The notes below the pieces were generated by a model. That model was given only the letters and a program-made list of their open reading frames with translations, had not been told where the DNA came from and searched no databases. The position numbers were made by a program, and so were the translations under genes. Below are positions 8,159 to 16,716 of a stretch of 64,000 bases of DNA, in pieces. Location of the stretch: positions 62,001-126,000 of the forward strand of contig NZ_KE150422.1 of assembly GCF_000411295.1 (NCBI RefSeq). The letters are read 5' to 3'. Each line of letters begins with the position of its first letter. Within the stretch, counting starts at the first letter, position 1. The DNA is from Paenisporosarcina sp. HGH0030 (GTDB lineage Bacteria; Bacillota; Bacilli; Bacillales_A; Planococcaceae).

Positions 8159-9334
8159 TTAAAGAATCTCAAATACGCCAGCTGCACCCATGCCTCCGCC
8201 GATACACATCGTGACAACACCAAATTGCTTGCCTTGACGTTTTAATTCATGAATCATTTTCAACGTTAAAATCGAACCTGTAGCACCAAGTGGATGTCCA
8301 AGTGCTATGGCACCACCATTGACATTCACTTTATTGATGTCGATTCCTAAATGACGAATTACTTGAATCGATTGCGATGCGAATGCTTCGTTCAATTCCC
8401 ATAAATCAATGTCTTCAATTGAAAGACCCGCTAGCTTCAACGCTTTTGGAATCGCTACAATCGGTCCAATTCCCATGACTTCCGGTGGAACCCCGCCAAC
8501 CGCAAATGAACGGAATTTAGCTAGTGGTTTTAGTCCTTGCGCTTCAGCTACTTCTCGATCCATGACAAGCACTGCACCTGCACCATCAGAAGTTTGAGAT
8601 GCATTTCCTGCAGTTACAGTCCCACGTGCGTTGAATACCGGACGAAGTTTTGCCAGAGTCTCCATGTTCGTCCCAACACGAACGCCTTCATCCATTTCGA
8701 ACATGATTTTCTTTTCTTGTGGTTTGTTATTTTCATCAATATATCTTTTCAGAACTTCTACTGGTACAATTTCTGTTTTGTATTTACCTGCCGCGATGGC
8801 TGCAGCTGCAAGCTCATGTGAGCGTACAGCAAAAGCATCCTGGTCTTCGCGGGTAATGCCAAACTTCATTGCCACTTGTTCAGCAGTATGCCCCATCCCC
8901 ATATAGTATTGAGGTGCTGTTTCTGCAAGTGTTGCGTTAGGACGAATTGTATTTCCCATCATCGGAACCATACTCATCGATTCAACACCACCTGCAATGA
9001 TTGCTTCAGAGTGACCAAGCATAATGCGTTCTGCTGCATAAGCGATTGATTGCAGACCTGAAGAACAGAAGCGGTTGATAGTAATCGCTGGTGTTGTATC
9101 TGAAAGTCCTGCCAGTGCACCTATATTACGGGCAACGTTCATCCCCTGTTCCGCTTCAGGCATTGCACAGCCTAAAATCAAATCGTCAATCGGACCATCA
9201 TAACCGCCCGCTCTTTTTAACGTTTCTTTTACAACCAATGCACCAAAGTCATCTGGTCTCACTGTTGCAAGGGAGCCTTTTTTCGCTTTCCCTACAGGTG
9301 TTCTGGCACCTGCTACAATAACTGCTTCGCGCAT
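8159..9334 (-). CDS. fadA: Acetyl-CoA C-acyltransferase (3-ketoacyl-CoA thiolase) FadA
   Basis: Thiolase of beta-oxidation, cleaving 3-ketoacyl-CoA with CoA to acetyl-CoA and a shortened acyl-CoA. 391 residues. Nucleophilic cysteine C90 in [10 protein letters not shown], catalytic His in [14 protein letters not shown], and second cysteine in [12 protein letters not shown] near the C-terminus. GAGGAGGAG precedes the ATG. It lies 31 bases after fadN and 32 before fadE, in one operon under the FadR site. Partner of the FadN multienzyme protein. Confidence 0.95.
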   Translation of the reverse strand: MREAVIVAGARTPVGKAKKGSLATVRPDDFGALVVKETLKRAGGYDGPIDDLILGCAMPEAEQGMNVARNIGALAGLSDTTPAITINRFCSSGLQSIAYAAERIMLGHSEAIIAGGVESMSMVPMMGNTIRPNATLAETAPQYYMGMGHTAEQVAMKFGITREDQDAFAVRSHELAAAAIAAGKYKTEIVPVEVLKRYIDENNKPQEKKIMFEMDEGVRVGTNMETLAKLRPVFNARGTVTAGNASQTSDGAGAVLVMDREVAEAQGLKPLAKFRSFAVGGVPPEVMGIGPIVAIPKALKLAGLSIEDIDLWELNEAFASQSIQVIRHLGIDINKVNVNGGAIALGHPLGATGSILTLKMIHELKRQGKQFGVVTMCIGGGMGAAGVFEIL

Positions 9335-9365
9335 AAGTTCTCCTCCTCATTGCCGCTTCGTACGC

Positions 9366-11732
9366 TTAGTTACGAAGTGGCTTTCCTTTCACTAACATGT
9401 GCTGCATTCTCGCTTGAGATTTTGGTTCAGCTACTAAACTTAAAAATGCTTCACGTTCTAAATCGAGTAAATATTGTTCATCGACCAAAGTACCGTAAGG
9501 CACTTTTCCTCCTGCTAGCACGTAGGCTAATTTCTTCGCAATTTTTAAATCATGATCGCTGATGAAACCTGAAAGGAACATTCCTTCAGCTCCAAGTAAC
9601 AGCGTTGCATATCCTGACTCGCCGGTTACTGGTACTTTTTCACGAAGAGGTGCTTTGTAGTTGTTTTCATATAGCGAAAGTGCAACTTGTTTCGCATCAT
9701 AGATTAAGTGATCAGCATTTACACTGATACCGTCTGCAAAGTTCAGGAAGTTGTTTTCACGTGCTTCTTCGGCAGATGTCGATACTTTTGCCATGGCAAT
9801 TGTTTCAAACACTTTGTTTGACACGTACTGATAATCAACATGAACACCCGTTGGCAAGCCTTTTAAGTGTTTCATATACAATTCTTTATTTCCGCCGCCT
9901 CCAGGAATGAGTCCCACTCCCACCTCAACTAATCCCATATATGTTTCATGAGATGCTTGAATGTGTGCAGCTGGCAGACATGCTTCCGCCCCGCCACCAA
10001 GCGTCATGCCGAATGGAGCTGCCACTACAGGTTTCGAACAATACTTTATTTTCATCATGGCGTTTTGGAACGAACGCACGACGAAATCCAATTCAAAAAT
10101 ATTGTCGTCCTGGGCCTCCATAAGAATCATGCCAAGGTTTGCGCCTACACAGAAGTTTTTCCCCTGGTTACCAATCACAAGACCTTTAAAGGTTTTCTCT
10201 ACTTCATCAACTGCAAAGTTAATCATTTGGATAATATCGAGCCCGATTGCATTTGATTGTGAATGGAACTCCAGTAAAGCAATCCCATCTCCTAAATCTA
10301 TTAAACTGGCACCTGAATTTTTCTTGATTACGCCATGTTTTTTCTTGTAACGTTTTAAGTTAATTACTTTTTCATTCGTTGGAACCAATGAATAACCCTC
10401 ACCATTGAAGAAATACAAATCTCCATTGTCTTCTTTATAGAAGGAATCGAATCCTTGATCAAGTAAGCTTTGTGTGAAAGTTGGAATTTCCAACCCTTCC
10501 GCTGCCATTTTTTCAGTGGACTCTTTTACGCCGATGGCATCCCATACTTCAAATGGTCCTTGTTCCCATCCAAACCCCCACTTCATCGCATTATCGATTG
10601 CCACGATATCATCTGCAATTTCTCCATGTAGTTTTGCGGAATAAGACAATGTAGGTGCTAAAATGCTCCACAGTAATTCCCCTGTGCGATCTTTAGCATA
10701 AGTTAATGTTTTCACTTTAGCTGCAAGACCTTTTTGTTGCTTCGCCATTTCCAATGAAGGGGTTTTCAGCTTCTTCACTGGTTCGTACTCCATCGTTTCA
10801 GCATTCAATTCAAGAATTTCTTTACCTTTTTTCAGGAAAAATCCTTGACCTGATTTTGCACCTAACCAGCCGTTTTCAAGCATATTAGTAATCAAGGTCG
10901 GCAATTCGAACACTTTTTGTTCGTCACCTGTAGTCTGGTCGTAAACGTTTTTTGCGACGTGACCAAAAGTATCCAAACCGACCACATCAAGCGTACGGAA
11001 CGTCGCCGATTTCGGACGACCAATGACAGGACCTGTAATGGAATCCACTTCACCAACCGAGTAGCCTCTTGCCAGCATTTCACGAAGTGTCACAAGAAGG
11101 CCATACGTACCAATGCGGTTCGCAATAAAGTTTGGTGTGTCTTTAGCAAGAACAACACCTTTTCCTAAACGATCCTCACCGAATGTTTGCATGAATACTA
11201 CAACTTCCGGGAGCGTATGATGAGCTGGTATAACTTCCAACAGTTTTAAATAACGTGGCGGATTGAAGAAATGAGTGCCAAGGAAGTGCTTTTGAAAATC
11301 TTCACTTCGTCCTTCAGCCATTGCATTGATGCTAATGCCGGAAGTATTAGAACTGACAATTGTGCCTGGCTTACGAACCGCGTCAATTTTCTCGTAAAGA
11401 CCTTTTTTAATATCCAGATTTTCTACAATAACTTCGATAATCCAGTCGACATCTTTTAATTTATCCAAGTCGTCTTCGAGATTTCCTGCTGTCAATAATG
11501 AAAGATTTTTCTTTGACGATAGGGGTGCGGGCTTTTGTTTTAGAAGTTTCTCTAGTGCACCTTGGGCTATTTGATTACGAGCTTTTGAATTATTTTTGTC
11601 CTCTACTTTTAAATCTCGAGGTACCATGTCAAGCAATAAAGTTGGAATTCCGATATTTGCTAAGTGAGCAGCGATTCCTGAACCCATAACGCCAGAACCC
11701 AGAACAGCAGCCTTTTTAATTTGATAAGTCAC
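9366..11732 (-). CDS. fadN: 3-hydroxyacyl-CoA dehydrogenase / enoyl-CoA hydratase FadN
   Basis: Bifunctional beta-oxidation enzyme, 788 residues. N-terminal NAD-binding 3-hydroxyacyl-CoA dehydrogenase domain (AAVLGSGVMGSGIAAHLA, then NTSGISI and THFFNPP), a second dehydrogenase C-terminal domain, then an enoyl-CoA hydratase/isomerase domain in the last ~300 residues (FHSQSNAIGLDII, APFGMTLGGGAE). Domain order is that of B. subtilis FadN (789 residues). The start is the GTG at 11732, eight bases from AAAGGAGG; the frame continues 13 codons upstream across the FadR operator without a ribosome site. First gene of fadN-fadA-fadE. Confidence 0.93.
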   Translation of the reverse strand: MTYQIKKAAVLGSGVMGSGIAAHLANIGIPTLLLDMVPRDLKVEDKNNSKARNQIAQGALEKLLKQKPAPLSSKKNLSLLTAGNLEDDLDKLKDVDWIIEVIVENLDIKKGLYEKIDAVRKPGTIVSSNTSGISINAMAEGRSEDFQKHFLGTHFFNPPRYLKLLEVIPAHHTLPEVVVFMQTFGEDRLGKGVVLAKDTPNFIANRIGTYGLLVTLREMLARGYSVGEVDSITGPVIGRPKSATFRTLDVVGLDTFGHVAKNVYDQTTGDEQKVFELPTLITNMLENGWLGAKSGQGFFLKKGKEILELNAETMEYEPVKKLKTPSLEMAKQQKGLAAKVKTLTYAKDRTGELLWSILAPTLSYSAKLHGEIADDIVAIDNAMKWGFGWEQGPFEVWDAIGVKESTEKMAAEGLEIPTFTQSLLDQGFDSFYKEDNGDLYFFNGEGYSLVPTNEKVINLKRYKKKHGVIKKNSGASLIDLGDGIALLEFHSQSNAIGLDIIQMINFAVDEVEKTFKGLVIGNQGKNFCVGANLGMILMEAQDDNIFELDFVVRSFQNAMMKIKYCSKPVVAAPFGMTLGGGAEACLPAAHIQASHETYMGLVEVGVGLIPGGGGNKELYMKHLKGLPTGVHVDYQYVSNKVFETIAMAKVSTSAEEARENNFLNFADGISVNADHLIYDAKQVALSLYENNYKAPLREKVPVTGESGYATLLLGAEGMFLSGFISDHDLKIAKKLAYVLAGGKVPYGTLVDEQYLLDLEREAFLSLVAEPKSQARMQHMLVKGKPLRN

Positions 11733-11756
11733 GTGCAAAGCCTCCTTTAGAGTTTT

Positions 11757-11774
11757 TGAATGAATACTCATTCA
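11757..11774 (-). promoter_or_regulatory. FadR operator upstream of fadN
   Basis: TGAATGAATACTCATTCA is an 18-base palindrome with perfect seven-base arms and matches the Bacillus FadR (TetR family) consensus TGAATGAnTAnTCATTCA. It lies 24 bases upstream of the fadN GTG. In Bacillus, FadR represses the fad genes and long-chain acyl-CoA relieves it. A weak promoter (TTGCGA, 17 bases, TAAACT) can be read upstream at about 11810-11850 but is not certain; the rest of the gap to 11985 is AT-rich. Confidence 0.9.
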
Positions 11775-11985
11775 TTTTTTAATGAAAAAAAATAGAAACA
11801 ACCTCTATGTCTATTAGTTTAGTTCATTTTCAATTTTTTCGCAATATTTAAATGATGATTAAAAACCAAAATTTACCCCGAAAAATCTTGCTAACTATTG
11901 CGTCCTTTTATTCTATGAAAGGCGTATTTTTTGTATGCACTATGTAGCTGAAGAATTCAAATAAAACTTTTCCAAGTCTAATTCA

Positions 11986-12012
11986 AAAAGGAGATGTTCG
12001 TTGGCATCTCCT
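11986..12012 (-). terminator. Terminator after the fadM remnant
   Basis: GGAGATG loop CATCTCC followed by TTTTTGAATT on the minus strand, immediately past the fadM remnant stop. Confidence 0.75.
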
Positions 12013-12018
12013 CTCCTA

Positions 12019-12369
12019 TTATTTATTCAAAATACCATTGGCAACAAACGCAACATTTGCTGGCCGTTCAGCTAAGCGTCTCATAAAATAACCATACCAA
12101 TCAGACCCATATGGGACATAAATACGCTTTTATAGCCTTCTTTTACAAGTTGGCGCTGTAATTCTTCACGAATACCAAACAACATCTGGAACTCGAATTG
12201 ATTGCTTGCAATCCCATGTTCCTTAACTAATTCTTTCGTATAGTTGATCATTGCTTCGTCATGAGAAGCAATGGCCGTATAGTTACCTTTCAATAAATGG
12301 GTTTTAATGATTTTTTTGAAATTCTCATCCACATCAATTTTAGAATTCACGCATCGATTGTTCGATTAT
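12019..12369 (-). pseudogene. fadM: fadM remnant (proline dehydrogenase-like), deleted and frameshifted
   Basis: FadM is a ~300-residue proline-dehydrogenase-family protein next to fadN in B. subtilis. Here only its last third survives: KIDVDENFKKIIKTHLLKGNYTAIASHDE... to LVKEGYK, then a one-base frameshift near 12120, after which the family ending continues in another frame ([35 protein letters not shown], read to TAA at 12019). Upstream, GGAGG is followed by ATA in place of a normal start and about eight N-terminal codons (IIEQSMREF), then joins directly to codon ~205. So about 190 codons are missing, the start is altered and the 3' end is shifted. An open frame of 89 codons (12081-12350) remains but is unlikely to make a working enzyme. 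Confidence 0.88.
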
Positions 12370-12472
12370 GAGTTCCAGCCTCCTCTATTCAAATACATTT
12401 TATTAGTATGTTCTTTCCTATATATACATAACTACCCTAACATCTTTTTTACAAAAGAAACTAAACGGAAAA

Positions 12473-12502
12473 TGTATATATAATCATTTCTGCCTCACAC
12501 TA
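12473..12502 (+). promoter_or_regulatory. Candidate sigma-G/F-type promoter of the coat-protein pair
   Basis: TGTATA, 17 bases, CACACTA, close to the sigma-G consensus TGAATA-N17/18-CATACTA, starting 50 bases before the first CotF-like start codon. The gene content (spore coat type) supports forespore or late expression. Prediction by eye only. Confidence 0.4.
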
Positions 12503-12525
12503 AAACGAAAAGGAGGATACATTAC

Positions 12526-12786
12526 ATGAATTTATTTTCACAACAAAAAGAACAGCCAATTTCATTTCCCGAACCCCCTAAAATGGTTTCTTCAAAAGAT
12601 TTCAGCTACTTGACAGATATGATGTCATGGAATTTGCTGGCAGCTAAAAAAATGAATTGGGCGGCTGAAAATTGCCAACTCCCTGATTTGAAGAAGGAAT
12701 TTGAGACAGCTGAACAAATGCACAGTAATCATTACGACGAGTTGCTCAAGTTACTGAAACAAAATGAAGGAGGTTCTGTTTCATGA
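12526..12786 (+). CDS. Small coat-associated protein, CotF-like partner
   Basis: An 86-residue protein with helical content (FSYLTDMMSWNLLAAKKMNWAAENC, LKKEFETAEQMHSNHYDELLKLL). The helical-bundle pattern resembles half of a ferritin-like/CotF fold, and it is immediately followed, with a four-base ATGA overlap, by a gene with a full CotF pattern. In B. subtilis a CotF-like gene (yusN) lies at this same place beside fadM. AAGGAGGAT precedes the ATG. Probably a spore coat component; function inferred from context. Confidence 0.75.
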   Translation: MNLFSQQKEQPISFPEPPKMVSSKDFSYLTDMMSWNLLAAKKMNWAAENCQLPDLKKEFETAEQMHSNHYDELLKLLKQNEGGSVS

Positions 12787-13097
12787 ATCAGCAAACAGTG
12801 AAAAATCCACAAACTCCTTATGTTGAAACACCGCAATTAAACGACCGCGACATCTTAAATGATGCCCTTTCTACTGAAAAATATTTATGTAATTCTTATG
12901 CAACGGCAATGCATGAGGCCAGCCATGATGCGCTATATCAAACCATTTTCACTCAATTAAGAGCTACATCCAAACAACAACGTAGCCTTTACGACTTAAT
13001 GTTCAAGCATGGTTGGTATAAATTGACACCGGCAGATCCTAAAGAAATCCAACAAGCGACACAACAATTCCAGGGATACAAGCAACAGCTTCAGTAA
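12783..13097 (+). CDS. Spore coat protein, CotF domain
   Basis: A 104-residue protein with the Coat F domain: LNDRDILNDALSTEKYLCNSYATAMHEASHDALYQTIFTQLRATSKQQRSLYDLMFKHGWY, spanning about residues 20-82. This domain is found in spore coat proteins of Bacilli. Starts inside the previous gene (ATGA overlap), so the two are translationally coupled. Supports a spore-forming host. Confidence 0.85.
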   Translation: MNQQTVKNPQTPYVETPQLNDRDILNDALSTEKYLCNSYATAMHEASHDALYQTIFTQLRATSKQQRSLYDLMFKHGWYKLTPADPKEIQQATQQFQGYKQQLQ

Positions 13098-13168
13098 TGA
13101 AACAAATTGCTATCCGATGGAAGTAAAACCGTGTAAACTGTTCCTATAGAAGTCGAGGAGGAACAAAA

Positions 13169-13489
13169 ATGAAATCTATTACAACAACTGAACAATTCAA
13201 TGACATTATTTCTTCTGATAATGAAGTCATCGTAAAATTCACTGCTGGATGGTGCCCTGATTGTACTCGTATGGACATGTTCATTGATCCAATCGTTGAA
13301 GAGTATAAACAATACACTTGGTACGAAGTGAATCGCGACGAACTTCCTGAAATTGCTGAAAAGTATGATGTTATGGGCATTCCAAGCTTGCTGATTTATC
13401 AGGATAGCGAAAAGAAAGCTCATTTGCACAGTGCAAATGCAAAATCACCTGAACAAGTAACTGAATTTTTGCAGAGTCAAAAAGGATAG
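13169..13489 (+). CDS. Thioredoxin family protein (YdbP type)
   Basis: A 106-residue thioredoxin-fold protein with active site WCPDC in FTAGWCPDCTRMDMFIDP near residue 31 and the cis-proline in MGIPSLLIY. Close in length and motif to B. subtilis YdbP. CGAGGAGG precedes the ATG. The WCPDC site (Pro-Asp between the cysteines) differs from the WCGPC of thioredoxin A, suggesting a specialised disulfide or thiol role. Monocistronic, with a terminator that overlaps its stop codon. Confidence 0.9.
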   Translation: MKSITTTEQFNDIISSDNEVIVKFTAGWCPDCTRMDMFIDPIVEEYKQYTWYEVNRDELPEIAEKYDVMGIPSLLIYQDSEKKAHLHSANAKSPEQVTEFLQSQKG

Positions 13490-13510
13490 ACCTCGTGTCT
13501 ATCCTTTTTT
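13480..13510 (+). terminator. Terminator of the YdbP-like gene
   Basis: AAAAGGATAGAC - CTCGT - GTCTATCCTTTT hairpin followed by a T run; the 5' arm includes the stop codon. Confidence 0.9.
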
Positions 13511-13569
13511 CGTGCAGAATCAAGAATAGATTATGCTATACTTAGTGAAAATAATCACTGAGGTGTAAA

Positions 13570-14037
13570 ATGACTCAAGAACTTGAATTGCAACAACTGA
13601 AAGAGAAAGTTAAATACTATGAAAATATTATCAAGAACATGTCTGCCCCAGTGATTCCTTCTGTCGTACCAAATACAATATTGATTCCGATTGCCGGATA
13701 TATGTTCAAAGAACGCTTTGATATGATTCAAACCAAAGCACTTCAATATGCAGGAACCCATCGTGAAACGGAGCGAGCTATCTTTGATTTTACTGGAGTT
13801 ACAGTAGAAGACGTTGCATCTTTTGATTACAATGATTTGGCAACGGAAATTTACCAACTGAATAACTCACTTAAACTAATGGGTATTCGTCCGATTTATG
13901 TTGGTTTTAATCCTCGATTTGTCAGAGAAATTGTTCATGCTGGTATTCAAGTGGAAATCGAAACGTATGTGAATTTCCGTGCAGCTCTTCAACGTCTATT
14001 AAAAGAAAACAACCAATCGCTTCACTCCCTTGGGTGA
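13570..14037 (+). CDS. STAS domain protein, RsbR-paralogue-like
   Basis: 155 residues: a short N-terminal coiled coil (ELELQQLKEKVKYYENIIKNM) followed by a STAS domain (VIPSVVPNTILIPIAGYMFKERFDMIQTKAL ... IRPIYVGFNPRFVREIVHAGI). The segment opening the domain is typical of RsbR co-antagonists in the stressosome, which tune sigma-B by binding the kinase RsbT. Unlike full RsbR paralogues (~270-300 residues) there is no N-terminal globin-like sensor domain. Family assignment is good; a stressosome role is inference, since no rsb genes are near. Confidence 0.75.
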   Translation: MTQELELQQLKEKVKYYENIIKNMSAPVIPSVVPNTILIPIAGYMFKERFDMIQTKALQYAGTHRETERAIFDFTGVTVEDVASFDYNDLATEIYQLNNSLKLMGIRPIYVGFNPRFVREIVHAGIQVEIETYVNFRAALQRLLKENNQSLHSLG

Positions 14038-14054
14038 ATGATTGGTTGTTTTTT
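14006..14054. terminator. Bidirectional terminator between STAS and GNAT genes
   Basis: AAAACAACCAATC ... GATTGGTTGTTTT stem with an inner CACTC/GTGA pair; T-rich on both strands. Its arms reach into the ends of both converging genes (stops at 14037 and 14053). Confidence 0.85.
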
Positions 14055-14919
14055 AGTATTTCTTGAGCATAAAGACTTGTGAAATTGCTGTATTTTCAAA
14101 ACCACTTTCCTGAAGGTAAGATACCACATTGCCTTTCCCCGTCATAAAGTTGTATGTAGATCGACTAACAGGTTGATCATATTCAAGTGCATGTGCCAAT
14201 AGAAGGTTAACCTCATGTTGTTCGTCTCTGGAAGCCACTTGGAATAAGGTAATTCCATCCGAAGGATTATTATAAATTCCTCTTTTTCGAATTAAACAGG
14301 ATGCTTTTATTTCCCTCTCTTTTAACAAATTCACTACTTCTCCACCGACTTTGGGTACAACACTCTCGGCTGTTTGCCACGGGACGAGCGTTGGAAAAAG
14401 ATCTGATCCAATGGCTAGAAACGCAGGAAATCTTTCTAATTCGTAATCTCCTAATTCAGGCAGTTTGTCGATTAGTTTTCCGGAACCAGATAAAAATACA
14501 AGCTTATCCTGAATTTCGTATCCACACTTTTCATATAATTTGATTGCAGGCCCGTTTTCAGACAAAGCCTCTAAAGTTGCAAAGGCTACTTCATTTTCCA
14601 CAAGAATGCGCTCTGCTTCTTTCATTAGGTGAAGTCCAACGCCCTTACCCCGATATTTAGGAATGATCCCCGTACCACCATTCCAGGAAATTTTAACTCC
14701 GTCATTTTCTCTTATTCCTTGCAGAATAAACCCAATTGGTGTGTTTCCATCAAAAGCTACAACTGATAGTTCCACCGACAATCCTTCGTTGCCAAAGCGT
14801 CCAACAAACTGTTCCATTGTTAAATGCATCGGGATTAGGTATCCTTCAAAACCTTTATTGAACAAAGCAAGTGCATCTTCAAAATTTAATAATGATAACC
14901 GTTTATATGTGATATTCAC
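14053..14919 (-). CDS. GNAT family N-acetyltransferase
   Basis: 288 residues. The N-terminal half is a complete GNAT domain: acetyl-CoA loop IIPKYRGKGVGLHLMKEAE near residue 90 and the following ENGPAIKLYEKCGYE. The C-terminal half is a second, degenerate GNAT-like domain (FQVASRDEQHEVNLLLAHALEYDQPV ... YLQESGFENTAISQVFMLKKY) without an obvious acetyl-CoA loop. Substrate unknown. The start is a GTG eight bases after GGGGG. Monocistronic. Confidence 0.85.
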   Translation of the reverse strand: MNITYKRLSLLNFEDALALFNKGFEGYLIPMHLTMEQFVGRFGNEGLSVELSVVAFDGNTPIGFILQGIRENDGVKISWNGGTGIIPKYRGKGVGLHLMKEAERILVENEVAFATLEALSENGPAIKLYEKCGYEIQDKLVFLSGSGKLIDKLPELGDYELERFPAFLAIGSDLFPTLVPWQTAESVVPKVGGEVVNLLKEREIKASCLIRKRGIYNNPSDGITLFQVASRDEQHEVNLLLAHALEYDQPVSRSTYNFMTGKGNVVSYLQESGFENTAISQVFMLKKY

Positions 14920-15084
14920 CAGTTATTCCCCCTTTATTAGTGATGTTTAACTTTACGATTGAATTTGTGGAAACATTCTTTCTCTTCTATAATTGTATTT
15001 TTTCATCTTCTACAAGTCTACAAGCTAGTAAAAATTTTTTAGACTTTCACTCAATCATATTACTTGATAATCACTTAAATATAC

Positions 15085-15122
15085 TTTACATTTGAATTAG
15101 TTCTTTTTTATAATAATTATTA
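15085..15122 (+). promoter_or_regulatory. katA promoter with Per box
   Basis: A -35-like TTTACA (15085), 18-base spacer and perfect -10 TATAAT (15109-15114). Overlapping the -10, TTATAATAATTATTA at 15108-15122 matches the PerR box TTATAATnATTATAA at 14 of 15 positions. PerR would cover the -10 and start site and be released on peroxide oxidation, inducing katA. The predicted leader is short, under 20 bases. Confidence 0.75.
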
Positions 15123-15138
15123 ATAAGGAGTCGATACA

Positions 15139-16584
15139 ATGAAAAAGCTAACAACTAACCAAGGTGTACCAATCGGCGATAATCAAAATTCCCGAACTGC
15201 GGGTGAACGTGGCCCAACACTTTTAGAGGATTATCAATTAATTGAAAAATTAGCTCACTTTGACCGTGAACGTGTTCCTGAACGTGTTGTACATGCTCGT
15301 GGAGCTGCTGCCCACGGTACATTCGTCGTCAAAAACAGTATGAAAAAATATACAAGAGCTGCTTTCTTACAAAATGAAGGGCAAGAAACGCCAGTATTCA
15401 CTCGATTCTCTACCGTCATTCACGGGCTCCACTCACCAGAAACTGCTCGAGATCCACGTGGATTCTCAGTAAAGTTCTATACAGAAGAAGGCAACTATGA
15501 TTTTGTTGGGAATAATTTGCCTGTATTCTTTATCCGGGATGCAATCAAGTTCCCTGATGTTATTCACTCATTAAAACCAGATCCACGTACGAATCTTCAA
15601 GATGCTTCACGTCTTTTTGATTTCATGGGTCTTTCGCCTGAAGCGACAAATATGCTCATTCACTTGTTTACAGATGAAGGAATCCCTCAAGATTACCGTC
15701 ACATTCGTGGATCTTCAGTGCATTCATTCAAATGGATCAGCGAAGATGGCAAAACTACATATATAAAACTTCGTTGGGTTCCTAAACAGGGCATTAAAAA
15801 CATGACAATTGAAGAAGCTGCAGAACAGCAAGGAAAAGATTTCAGTCATGCAACGCGTGATTTATATGAAGCAATTGAGCGTGGAGACTATCCTGAATGG
15901 GATTTATTTGTTCAAACTTTGAAACCTGAAGACATGGATAACTTTGACTTTGATCCACTTGACGCTACGAAAGATTGGTTAGAGAAAGACTTCCCTTATG
16001 AGTTGGTGGGAACAATGACTTTAAATCGTAATGTAGACAACTTCTTTGCAGAAACAGAATCAGTTGGATTCAATCCAGGTGTTCTAGTACCGGGTATACA
16101 ACCATCTGAAGATAAAATGTTGCAAGGTCGTTTGTTCTCTTACTCAGATACACAACGCTACCGTATTGGTGCAAACTACTTACAGTTGCCAATCAATGCA
16201 CCAAAATGTCCATTCTCAAATAACCAACGTGACGGCGCTATGCCATTTAGACAACAAATGTCTCGCGTAAACTACGAACCAAATAGTTTCGACTCAGAAC
16301 CAAAAGAAGCGCCTGAATTCAAAGAATTTGATCAACCAATTTCAGGAGTTGCAGGTAAAAATGCAATCGAAAAAACAAATAACTTCGGTCAAGCTGGTGA
16401 AATTTATAGAAGTTATGATGAATCGACAAAACAAGCATTAATTAAAAACTTACTTGATCAGTTCTCTGGCATTGAAAATCGCGATATCGTAGGTCGAGCG
16501 ATTGCAAACTTCCACCGCGCCGATGAATCGCTTGGGCATGCACTTGCCGAAGGTGCAAACGTAGACGTTCATCAATACTTGTAA
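15139..16584 (+). CDS. katA: Catalase (heme monofunctional, small subunit)
   Basis: Cytoplasmic enzyme dismutating hydrogen peroxide to water and oxygen. 481 residues, typical of small-subunit catalases. Distal histidine H52 in VVHARGAAAHG, distal asparagine N125 in DFVGNNLPVFF, and the proximal heme tyrosine in RLFSYSDTQRYRIG. AAGGAG precedes the ATG. Monocistronic with a Per box overlapping its promoter and a strong terminator after it, so peroxide-inducible regulation is likely. Confidence 0.96.
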   Translation: MKKLTTNQGVPIGDNQNSRTAGERGPTLLEDYQLIEKLAHFDRERVPERVVHARGAAAHGTFVVKNSMKKYTRAAFLQNEGQETPVFTRFSTVIHGLHSPETARDPRGFSVKFYTEEGNYDFVGNNLPVFFIRDAIKFPDVIHSLKPDPRTNLQDASRLFDFMGLSPEATNMLIHLFTDEGIPQDYRHIRGSSVHSFKWISEDGKTTYIKLRWVPKQGIKNMTIEEAAEQQGKDFSHATRDLYEAIERGDYPEWDLFVQTLKPEDMDNFDFDPLDATKDWLEKDFPYELVGTMTLNRNVDNFFAETESVGFNPGVLVPGIQPSEDKMLQGRLFSYSDTQRYRIGANYLQLPINAPKCPFSNNQRDGAMPFRQQMSRVNYEPNSFDSEPKEAPEFKEFDQPISGVAGKNAIEKTNNFGQAGEIYRSYDESTKQALIKNLLDQFSGIENRDIVGRAIANFHRADESLGHALAEGANVDVHQYL

Positions 16585-16653
16585 TTTAATAGATCGCTAG
16601 ATTTTAAGTTTCTCTTCCATTTTTAGTCGCAACGAAAGCTTCAAAGTTTACAG

Positions 16654-16701
16654 AAAAAGAGTTTTTCCGTACTGTTAAATCAGACGGAAAAACTCTTTTT
16701 T
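16654..16701 (+). terminator. Terminator of katA
   Basis: AAAAAGAGTTTTTCCGT / ACGGAAAAACTCTTTTT long hairpin ending in a T run. Confidence 0.9.
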
Positions 16702-16716
16702 CACTGAGGTGACATT

